Below, piece by piece: positions 1-4,771 of a stretch of 5,073 bases of DNA. Every line of letters begins with the position of its first letter. Position 1 is the stretch's first letter. The translations under genes were made by a program, and so were the position numbers. This DNA comes from Desulfobacterales bacterium (lineage in GTDB: Bacteria > Desulfobacterota > Desulfobacteria > Desulfobacterales > UBA5852). The stretch is from positions 1-5,073 of the forward strand of contig JASJBQ010000335.1 in the NCBI GenBank assembly GCA_030066455.1, given 5' to 3'. The notes beneath the pieces are model-generated. The model did no database searches, was not told where the DNA came from, and saw only the letters and a list, made by a program, of their open reading frames with translations.

Positions 1-93
1 GGGAGGGCAGCCACTATAGGGGACGCTCTGGATACGCAGCATTCTCCAGCCAATTGGTGCGGCGGGGGCCGGCTGAATCGGGTCTGAGTTCGA
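1..93. other. Left-edge stretch with no assigned gene
   Basis: This 93-base edge carries no gene I can support. On the plus strand one frame is open from the window edge to a stop at 85-87 and another to a stop at 106-108. Their translations are short and polar, with no recognisable motif. In particular they lack the hydrophobic helices expected if the missing first half of the following TauE/SafE protein were encoded here. It may be the end of an upstream gene or plain intergenic DNA. Confidence 0.4.
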
Positions 94-122
94 ATGGCGG
101 CCAATAATATACCTATTCTGCA

Positions 123-130
123 AAAGGAGG
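123..130 (+). promoter_or_regulatory. Strong ribosome binding site selecting a TTG start
   Basis: AAAGGAGG lies 5 bases before an in-frame TTG at 136-138. The more upstream ATG at 94 has no comparable Shine-Dalgarno sequence. This argues that translation begins at 136. The ATG at 140-142 is also near the site but is out of frame. Confidence 0.7.
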
Positions 131-135
131 TCACT

Positions 136-504
136 TTGGATGCGCTGAGCGGGAACATGCTGGTGATGGCCGTACTGGGCGTCGGCGTGGGTATCGGCGC
201 CGCATTTACAGGGCTCGGTGGCGGATTTCTGATGATACCGATCCTGCTTTATCTGGGGTTCACGGCTCAGAAAGCGGTGGGAACCTCTTTCCTGGCGATC
301 CTGGTCATCTCGATCTCGGCCTTGTTCGCCCACGGCCGCTTCGACAATGTCGACTATCGTGCCGGCGCCCTGCTCGGAGTCGGCGGCATTGTGGGCGCCC
401 AGATCGGTGCCCGGCTGGTGCAGCAGGTTTCGACCGAGGGATTTAAAAAGATTTTCGCCGTCGTGCTGATCGGCTTGGCGGTCTATCTGTTTTTCAAAAA
501 ATAG
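136..504 (+). CDS. Half-length TauE/SafE family membrane protein (putative sulfite/anion exporter)
   Basis: Inner-membrane protein of the TauE/SafE (DUF81) family, whose characterised members are linked to export of sulfite, sulfoacetate and related organosulfur anions. The preferred TTG start at 136 gives 122 residues; an ATG at 94 would add 14. Hydrophobic segments lie near residues 8-24, 48-64, 77-94 and 104-119, so about four helices. The family signature GLGGGFLMIP occurs near residues 26-35, followed by AVGTSFLAI near 47-55. Typical members have about 250 residues built from two such repeats, so this is one repeat. It would need to dimerise, pair with another half, or be a remnant. The reading frame is intact and ends with two lysines, which favours a real single-repeat protein. 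The actual substrate cannot be told from sequence. It converges on the decarboxylase with 9 bp between stops. Confidence 0.82.
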   Translation: MDALSGNMLVMAVLGVGVGIGAAFTGLGGGFLMIPILLYLGFTAQKAVGTSFLAILVISISALFAHGRFDNVDYRAGALLGVGGIVGAQIGARLVQQVSTEGFKKIFAVVLIGLAVYLFFKK

Positions 505-523
505 GACCGGTCGTCAGCCGGTC
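496..523 (-). terminator. Intrinsic terminator of the decarboxylase gene, overlapping both convergent genes
   Basis: Read on the minus strand, a 6-bp stem GACCGG/CCGGTC (505-510 with 518-523) encloses a 7-base loop. It is followed after three bases by six T residues (501-496). The decarboxylase stop codon (516-514) sits in the loop. One stem arm encodes the last codons of the decarboxylase, and the T-run is the antisense of the final lysine codons of the TauE gene. On the plus strand no T-run follows the stem, so it should work only for the minus-strand gene. Confidence 0.65.
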
Positions 524-2181
524 TGCCAATCGGCAAAGATCGACGCCTGTTCATCCAGGATCGCATTGACGATGGTGTCATCGGTCATGGGGTTCATGAT
601 GACGGCCCGCAGCACCACCGTTGCCACGCCGTCGGGCGGGGTCAAGGTGGTTCGGGAAACGAAGCTGCGACCGGCCTCCCGCTGGAGGCGCTGCAGATCG
701 GTGTTGATGCGGTTGAGTTCGCTTGTCAATCGTCGCCGGGTGCGCCTGTCTGCGGATTTGAGACGCTGTTGCCATTCCGGCGGGCAGATCCGGTAGGTTA
801 TGATGTTCAGCACCGGGGGGGTGATCAATTCGAATAGCGGTCGCTTGGCAATGGCTTCGGCAAAAGCGCGGGCGGTTTCGATGCCGTGGTCGATCAGCAC
901 CGCATAGCCCCCGGCGCCCATGATATCCAGCGCTCCGCCTAGGATGAGCGAGTTGGCCGCCCGTGAGCCCACCAGCGATTTGATGCCCAGGTCGACCGAG
1001 CCGGGGCGATTGACATAGGCGGCATGGTAGGCCACCGCATCCATGGCGCGGGGGTCCCTGAAATAGACCATGCCGCACCCCATGGGCATATAGAATTGTT
1101 TGTGTCCGTCGACGGTCACCGAATCGGCGGTCTGAATGCCTTCGAGCAGACCGGCGTAGCGCTCCGACATGAGCGTAGGTCCGCCCCAGGCGGCATCCAC
1201 ATGGAAATGAATGCCATGCCGTCGGCAGATGCGGCCGATGGTGGTCAGATCGTCGACACTGCCCGTTTCGGTCGCTCCGGCAATGCCCACCACGGCGATC
1301 ACCCGGGTGTCCGATCCGGCGGCCGTCAGTTCGCGAATCGTGTTCTGCAACGCCTGGAGGTCCATCCGATAATGACCGTCGGTCTCGATGGCGAGCACAT
1401 TGCGGTTGCCGATGCCCAGGACCCCCCCGGCCTTGCGCAGAGAGTAGTGGCCCATGCGGGATACGAGGACAACCGCCCGCCGGGCATCATGCGCAGCCAG
1501 TGCGGCGGCCAGCCCCTCGGATTCAATCCCTTCAAACGCCCCCTTGGGTGGAAAACACCGGTTGCGGGCCACCCACAATGCGGTCAGGTTCGCCAGGGTG
1601 CCGTCCTCGACGAAACAGCCGAGCGTGCTTTCGGGGTGCTGGATGTGGTGCCGGTAGAAACCGGCGGAGCGTCTGAAAATGCGGCGATGAAGTTTCGCCA
1701 GCACTTGGCGTTCGTGGATCGAGATGATTTTGGAGGTTTCCAGTTTGACCAGGTTTTGATTGAGGGCGGCCACGATGGTCTGCAAGTGAACCATGAAGAA
1801 AGGGATCGCGGAGGTCATGTGGCCCACGAAATAAGGCGAGGCCACATTGACCGCATATGGGGCCAGGTCTTCGATGATGCCTTGAATCACCTCCGCCAGT
1901 TTGCGCCGCGGGTGTTCGTGGATCAGGCTGTCCTGGAAGTGCGTGGAGAGTTTTTTTAGGCTTTGCGCTTCGGTGATGCCCACATGGTCGCGCAGAAAGT
2001 CGTGCAGCCCGAAAAGAATCTGTTCCATGTATTTGACCAGCGTGGCTCGCACGGCCTCGTTTTCGGGGCGGATAAAGACCTGCTGCAACGTCTCCCAGTT
2101 GGCCACCAGGGCGCGGCCTTCGGCGTTGCGGGCCTTCGGGGCCGGATGCTGCCGTTTGTCATCTGTTCCGGTGGTGCTCAT
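514..2181 (-). CDS. panP: PLP-dependent decarboxylase, PanP-type (putative aspartate 1-decarboxylase)
   Basis: Cytoplasmic group II pyridoxal-phosphate decarboxylase related to glutamate decarboxylase. It most resembles PanP, which makes beta-alanine from aspartate for pantothenate synthesis in bacteria lacking the pyruvoyl enzyme PanD. With the ATG at 2181 the protein has 555 residues, close to the roughly 550 of PanP. Visible motifs are FVGHMTSA (about 118-125), ALNQNLVKLETSK (139-151), DGTLANLTALWVARN (193-207), and His245 in the MGHYSLRKA stretch, the likely PLP-stacking residue. FHVDAAWGG carries Asp329, which should contact the pyridine nitrogen. DGHKQFYMP carries the Schiff-base Lys361. 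GRSFVSRT lies at 504-511. Start choice: GTG 2256 and ATG 2223 are possible, but ATG 2181 has GCAGGA 9 bases upstream and a promoter-like pair overlaps the earlier codons. Family membership is firm. Aspartate specificity is inferred from remembered PanP sequence patterns, and a glutamate or other amino acid substrate is possible. Confidence 0.85.
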   Translation of the reverse strand: MSTTGTDDKRQHPAPKARNAEGRALVANWETLQQVFIRPENEAVRATLVKYMEQILFGLHDFLRDHVGITEAQSLKKLSTHFQDSLIHEHPRRKLAEVIQGIIEDLAPYAVNVASPYFVGHMTSAIPFFMVHLQTIVAALNQNLVKLETSKIISIHERQVLAKLHRRIFRRSAGFYRHHIQHPESTLGCFVEDGTLANLTALWVARNRCFPPKGAFEGIESEGLAAALAAHDARRAVVLVSRMGHYSLRKAGGVLGIGNRNVLAIETDGHYRMDLQALQNTIRELTAAGSDTRVIAVVGIAGATETGSVDDLTTIGRICRRHGIHFHVDAAWGGPTLMSERYAGLLEGIQTADSVTVDGHKQFYMPMGCGMVYFRDPRAMDAVAYHAAYVNRPGSVDLGIKSLVGSRAANSLILGGALDIMGAGGYAVLIDHGIETARAFAEAIAKRPLFELITPPVLNIITYRICPPEWQQRLKSADRRTRRRLTSELNRINTDLQRLQREAGRSFVSRTTLTPPDGVATVVLRAVIMNPMTDDTIVNAILDEQASIFADWQTG

Positions 2182-2240
2182 GGTCGTTGATCCTGCGGGG
2201 GGTCGATAGAGGCTGGTTGACATGCTACCGGCGCGTGCGG

Positions 2241-2269
2241 AATGTTTCAGTTCCACCGGGTATTGTCAA
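2241..2269 (-). promoter_or_regulatory. Probable sigma-70-type promoter of the decarboxylase gene
   Basis: On the minus strand a perfect TTGACA (2269-2264) is followed by a 17-bp spacer and AACATT (2246-2241), a weak -10 match (3 of 6). Transcription would begin near 2234, leaving a leader of about 50 bases before ATG 2181. A GTG start at 2256 would then lie upstream of the transcription start, so it is unlikely. Confidence 0.4.
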
Positions 2270-2346
2270 GCGGTTCTTACCGGCGTTTCCAGACCCAACC
2301 GGGCCCCGCCGGCAATGGCCTGGGGACGACGGCAGCGGCGGGGAGG

Positions 2347-2353
2347 AAAGGAG
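2347..2353 (+). promoter_or_regulatory. Strong ribosome binding site selecting the TTG start of the Nudix gene
   Basis: AAAGGAG sits 6 bases before an in-frame TTG at 2360-2362. A second TTG at 2354 directly abuts the site and is too close. The frame is open back to an ATG at 2222, but the residues between 2222 and 2360 are arginine- and proline-rich and show no family motif, so they are probably not translated. Confidence 0.7.
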
Positions 2354-2359
2354 TTGGAT

Positions 2360-2812
2360 TTGCGAACGGAACACCATCGACAAGCCGCGTTGCGCGGATA
2401 CCCCGATGCCCCCCGGGTGGCGGTGGGGGCGGTCGTTTTCTGCGCCAGTCGTGTCCTGCTCGTCCGCCGGGGAAGGCCCCCGGCCGATGGTCAGTGGGCC
2501 ATACCCGGCGGCGCGGTGGAACTGGGCGAGACCCTGGCTCAGGCCGCCGAGCGCGAGATTCGCGAAGAAACCGGTATCCGGATAGAGGCTCAGGCGCCGA
2601 TCTACGTTTTTGACATGGTCGAACGCGACCCGTCAGGCCGGGTGCGCTTCCACTATGTCATCGTGGATCTGGCAGCCCGTTTTATCGGCGGTGAGCTTCG
2701 TGCCGGCGACGATGCGGCGGAGGCCCGATGGGTGTCGGCCGATGAAATGCAAGACTTAGAAGTCAGCCCGCCCACGCGCCAGCTGCTGGCGCGTCAATAC
2801 GCCTTCGGTTGA
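2360..2812 (+). CDS. Nudix hydrolase (MutT/ADP-ribose pyrophosphatase-like)
   Basis: Cytoplasmic Nudix hydrolase, which cleaves a nucleoside diphosphate linked to another moiety using divalent metal. The TTG start at 2360 gives 150 residues, a normal size for a single-domain member. The complete Nudix box, pattern GX5EX7REUXEEXGU, spans residues 51-73. It has Gly51, Glu57, Arg65, Glu66, Glu69, Glu70 and Gly72 all present, so the catalytic metal site looks intact. Before it are the usual first strand (VAVGAVVF, about 20-27), a VLLVRRGRPP segment and WAIPGG (46-51). After it comes a strand carrying FHYVIVDLAARFIGGE, a pattern common in ADP-ribose or NADH-type and general MutT-like members. The exact substrate cannot be assigned. 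The methyltransferase start lies 19 bp after the stop, so the two are probably co-transcribed. A strong 21-bp palindrome lies near the 3' end of the gene. Confidence 0.92.
   Translation: MRTEHHRQAALRGYPDAPRVAVGAVVFCASRVLLVRRGRPPADGQWAIPGGAVELGETLAQAAEREIREETGIRIEAQAPIYVFDMVERDPSGRVRFHYVIVDLAARFIGGELRAGDDAAEARWVSADEMQDLEVSPPTRQLLARQYAFG
2774..2794. repeat. 21-bp perfect palindrome/hairpin inside the 3' end of the Nudix gene
   Basis: ACGCGCCAGC and GCTGGCGCGT are perfect 10-bp inverted arms around a single T. As RNA they form a 9-bp GC-rich stem with a three-base loop. It encodes residues TRQLLAR of the Nudix protein and ends 15 bases before its stop codon (2810-2812). No T-run follows on either strand, so it is not a classical intrinsic terminator. 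It could affect mRNA stability or expression of the downstream methyltransferase, or be a by-product of codon choice. Confidence 0.6.
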
Positions 2813-2831
2813 TGATCAGGTGCGCCGGCCC

Positions 2832-3422
2832 ATGCAGATTGATCGGATTGAATGGAACCGCCGTTATCGCCGTGAGACGTTCGATGCTCAGCCGGCATCG
2901 ATCGTTCGCGCCCATGCCCTTCGGGCGCCCGTGGGAAGGGCGCTGGATGTGGCCTGTGGCAACGGCCGCCATGCCTGCTATCTGGCCAGGTTGGGCTTTG
3001 GCGTCGATGCCGTGGATATTGCCGCGGAAGGTTTGAAGCGTTTCGTCTGCCGCCCCCAGGGCATCCGGCGTATCTGTGCCGATCTGGACCATTTTGCCAT
3101 ACCGCCGGGGCGCTACAGTCTGATCGTCAATGTCCGCTACCTCAATCGCCGACTGCTGCCGGCGATTCAGGACGGCTTGGCCCCCGGAGGTATGCTGATC
3201 TTCGAAAGTTACCTGAAAGCGCCGGTCAGTTCCGCCTCCGGGCGTCACCGTGCGGACCATCTGCTGGAAAAGGGTGAATTGCAGCGGGTTTTCAGTGCAC
3301 TGGATATCATTGCCTACCGGGAGCACCCCAGCCTTCAGCCCGGGGCGCCGCCCTTGAAGGCTTCGCTGGTGGCTCGCCATCCGGCGCGCGCGGTTTGCAC
3401 CGACGCGTCGAGCGGCAGCTGA
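2832..3422 (+). CDS. Class I SAM-dependent methyltransferase (TehB-like/Methyltransf_25 type)
   Basis: Small cytoplasmic methyltransferase with a Rossmann-like fold that transfers a methyl group from S-adenosylmethionine to an unidentified acceptor. From ATG 2832 it has 196 residues; an in-frame GTG at 2820 would add four. ATG is preferred because AGGTG lies about 10 bases upstream. Motif I, ALDVACGNGRHACYLA (37-52), is the glycine-rich SAM-binding loop. Asp62 in VDAVDIA fits the acidic ribose-binding residue, CADLDHF (82-88) fits the adenine-binding region, and YSLIVNVRYLNR (95-106) fits motif IV. GLAPGGMLIFESYL (115-128) is the usual late strand. The LLEKGELQRVF stretch resembles TehB-like and related short methyltransferases. 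No extra substrate domain is present. It probably shares a transcript with the Nudix gene. Its stop is 3 bp from that of the convergent WYL gene. Confidence 0.88.
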   Translation: MQIDRIEWNRRYRRETFDAQPASIVRAHALRAPVGRALDVACGNGRHACYLARLGFGVDAVDIAAEGLKRFVCRPQGIRRICADLDHFAIPPGRYSLIVNVRYLNRRLLPAIQDGLAPGGMLIFESYLKAPVSSASGRHRADHLLEKGELQRVFSALDIIAYREHPSLQPGAPPLKASLVARHPARAVCTDASSGS

Positions 3423-3425
3423 CCG

Positions 3426-4409
3426 TCAGGGGACCTCGTTGTTGGTGGCCATGGCCCGGGCCTCTTCACGAATTTCCCTGCGCAGTCGCTCGGGTGCGAG
3501 CACCTCGGCCTCCTTACCCCACTGCAAGATCCAGTATTTGATCTCTTCGGTACCGGCCACTTCGGATTCGAAGATGACCGCGCCATCCGCCTGCGGCTGC
3601 AAGCGCTGGGAGTGATGCCAGATTTTTTCCTGGATGTAGCCGGCCACGCGGGGGGTGAACCGCACCCGGACGGTAACCGGATCCCCGGTAAAGACGCCGA
3701 AACTGGTCGCCATCAGGGATTCCATGTCGAGCGTTGGCGGGGGGGCGAAATGCTCGTCCGTCGACGTCAGGGAACGGATGCGGTCCACGGCGAAGATACG
3801 GATGTCCTGGCGCCGGTAGCAGTAGGCAATCAGATAAAAGGCGGCGTTGAAAAACCACAGACGGTAGGGCGCCACCTTGCGTTTTCCGGACCGTCCGCGG
3901 CTCATGGTGTAATAGTCGATGGAGAGAATGGTATGCGCGCCGATGGCCTGGTTGATGCCTTCGAACACGGCCCCCCGGGCGGGCGCGCTCTGGCGGGGAT
4001 GCGCCCCGACCTTGACGCTTTGCTGGAAGGCGGCAAGGTAGCCCCGGGTTTCCGGGGGCAGGGTTGTCTTGATTTTACGGAACAGACCCTCCAGGGCGTC
4101 GAACAGAACGGTGCCCCGGAGCACCTGCAACAGATCGCGACTGAAATACAGCGCCATCAATTCGGTCAGACTGAAAGGCACCGGGACCTGGGGGCGGGCC
4201 GAATCCAGCAGCCGCCAGCGGGTCGTACCCTCCGCCCGCTCGTTGTAGATCGGAAAGCCGGCAAACTGCAAGGCTTCCAGATCGCGATAGACGGTGCGCG
4301 TGTGGCAGCCAAGATCCATTGCCAGATCGGAAACGCTCTTTCCGTTCCAATCCGCTTGAAGGCTTTGGATGATGCTCCACTGTCGCGCCAGTTGATCACC
4401 GCGGGCCAT
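3426..4409 (-). CDS. HTH and WYL domain transcriptional regulator
   Basis: DNA-binding regulator of the YafY/DeoR-like WYL family. The ATG at 4409 gives 327 residues and is preferred over ATGs at 4421 and 4433 because GGAGG lies 5 bases before it. Residues about 4-70 form a winged helix-turn-helix, with the recognition region at about 34-54 (LGCHTRTVYRDLEALQFAGFPI region). The WYL ligand-sensing domain spans about 146-216, and its signature reads FYL at 191-193 instead of WYL. The arginine in FAVDRI (206-211) is retained. The C-terminal WCX extension (about 244-317) begins VTVRVRF. Members sense ligands, often nucleotides or nucleic acid, and control diverse systems including phage defence and DNA-damage responses. 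The ligand here is unknown. It is divergent from a small-protein gene, and a palindrome in the shared upstream region is a candidate operator. Confidence 0.92.
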   Translation of the reverse strand: MARGDQLARQWSIIQSLQADWNGKSVSDLAMDLGCHTRTVYRDLEALQFAGFPIYNERAEGTTRWRLLDSARPQVPVPFSLTELMALYFSRDLLQVLRGTVLFDALEGLFRKIKTTLPPETRGYLAAFQQSVKVGAHPRQSAPARGAVFEGINQAIGAHTILSIDYYTMSRGRSGKRKVAPYRLWFFNAAFYLIAYCYRRQDIRIFAVDRIRSLTSTDEHFAPPPTLDMESLMATSFGVFTGDPVTVRVRFTPRVAGYIQEKIWHHSQRLQPQADGAVIFESEVAGTEEIKYWILQWGKEAEVLAPERLRREIREEARAMATNNEVP

Positions 4410-4414
4410 GTTTT

Positions 4415-4419
4415 CCTCC
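4415..4419 (-). promoter_or_regulatory. Ribosome binding site fixing the WYL regulator start
   Basis: GGAGG on the minus strand lies 5 bases upstream of ATG 4409. The ATG at 4421 falls immediately upstream of the site, and that at 4433 has no purine-rich sequence before it. Both are therefore unlikely starts. Confidence 0.7.
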
Positions 4420-4464
4420 ATCGCGCCAGCCATGGGGCCGAATGTCTGCTGCCTGTGGACGCCG

Positions 4465-4493
4465 TTTTTAAAGAAATTTTAAAAAAAAGTCCA
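4465..4493 (-). promoter_or_regulatory. Possible promoter of the WYL regulator in an AT-rich tract
   Basis: The minus strand reads TGGACT (4493-4488), a 17-bp spacer of mostly A and T, then TAAAAA (4470-4465). Each hexamer matches 4 of 6 bases of the sigma-70 consensus. The tract stands out from the otherwise GC-rich window and lies 55 bp upstream of ATG 4409. In so AT-rich a stretch, promoter-like matches also arise by chance. Confidence 0.4.
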
Positions 4494-4496
4494 TCG

Positions 4497-4515
4497 TGTG
4501 ACCGGATCTGTCACA
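4497..4515. promoter_or_regulatory. Inverted repeat TGTGAC-N7-GTCACA, candidate operator
   Basis: Perfect 6-bp arms, TGTGAC (4497-4502) and GTCACA (4510-4515), are separated by 7 bases in the divergent region between the WYL regulator and the small-protein gene. The repeat sits just upstream of the probable -35 of the regulator. The half-sites resemble CRP/FNR-family TGTGA sites. However, the spacing between TGTGA and TCACA is 9 bases rather than the 6 of E. coli CRP, so a different regulator, perhaps the WYL protein, is as likely. Confidence 0.45.
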
Positions 4516-4586
4516 ACCTGTTGCTAAAAGACAGTTTAGGCTTGGTTGGAATCCCTGTGTTCAAGGGGGCCATCGTCACCGCACGG

Positions 4587-4593
4587 AAAGGAG
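4587..4593 (+). promoter_or_regulatory. Ribosome binding site of the 54-residue protein gene
   Basis: AAAGGAG lies 7 bases before ATG 4601. The same core sequence precedes the TauE and Nudix starts, which supports translation of this short gene. I found no convincing sigma-70 or sigma-54 promoter between the inverted repeat and this site. Confidence 0.7.
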
Positions 4594-4600
4594 AAACGCG

Positions 4601-4765
4601 ATGCAGACGGCAAACGCTCCGATGGACTACGATGATGCCTACGAGTACGACGGCAGTACCACCATCGAAGTCACCCGGCGGCAATTCGGTCGGGTGGTCT
4701 GGAAGGACTGGCTCATCTTCGATTCGATCGATGAGGCCCGCACCTACTACGACGAAGTGCACTAA
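4601..4765 (+). CDS. Small acidic protein of unknown function (54 residues)
   Basis: Unrecognised short gene running from ATG 4601 to TAA 4763-4765. Support comes from an excellent ribosome binding site, a clean start and stop, and a natural composition. The N-terminal part is acidic and tyrosine-rich (MDYDDAYEYDG, residues 8-18). A beta-like stretch follows, TTIEVTRRQFGRVVWKDWLIF (20-40). The end, DSIDEARTYYDEVH, looks helical. No signal peptide, membrane helix or cysteine is present, so it should be a soluble cytoplasmic protein with a small alpha/beta fold. It is divergent from the WYL regulator, and an unrecognised reading frame begins 6 bp after it, so the two may be translated together. 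Function is unknown; a role under the WYL regulator is inference from position only. Confidence 0.7.
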   Translation: MQTANAPMDYDDAYEYDGSTTIEVTRRQFGRVVWKDWLIFDSIDEARTYYDEVH

Positions 4766-4771
4766 TCGGTC

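Noticed and set aside
578..1078. Minus-strand open frame of 166 codons inside the decarboxylase
   Set aside because: Alternative frame of the real gene. Translation is rich in Arg, Pro and His with no motif.
1024..1959. Long open frame (311 codons) on the plus strand opposite the decarboxylase gene
   Set aside because: It lies wholly antisense to a gene with clear family motifs. Its translation is rich in His, Gly and Arg without any domain pattern, and long antisense frames are common in GC-rich genes.
3419..3429. Near-palindrome CTGAC-C-GTCAG at the methyltransferase and WYL gene ends
   Set aside because: It arises from two facing TGA stop codons. A one-base centre cannot form a useful hairpin, and no T-run follows on either strand, so it is not a terminator.
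4042..4057. CCCCGG-GTTT-CCGGGG stem inside the WYL gene
   Set aside because: Only 6 bp in a GC-rich coding region, with no T-run or positional logic. Expected by chance.
4497..4515. Canonical CRP binding site
   Set aside because: The half-sites resemble TGTGA/TCACA, but the spacing is 9 rather than 6 bases, so I list it only as an inverted repeat of unknown partner.
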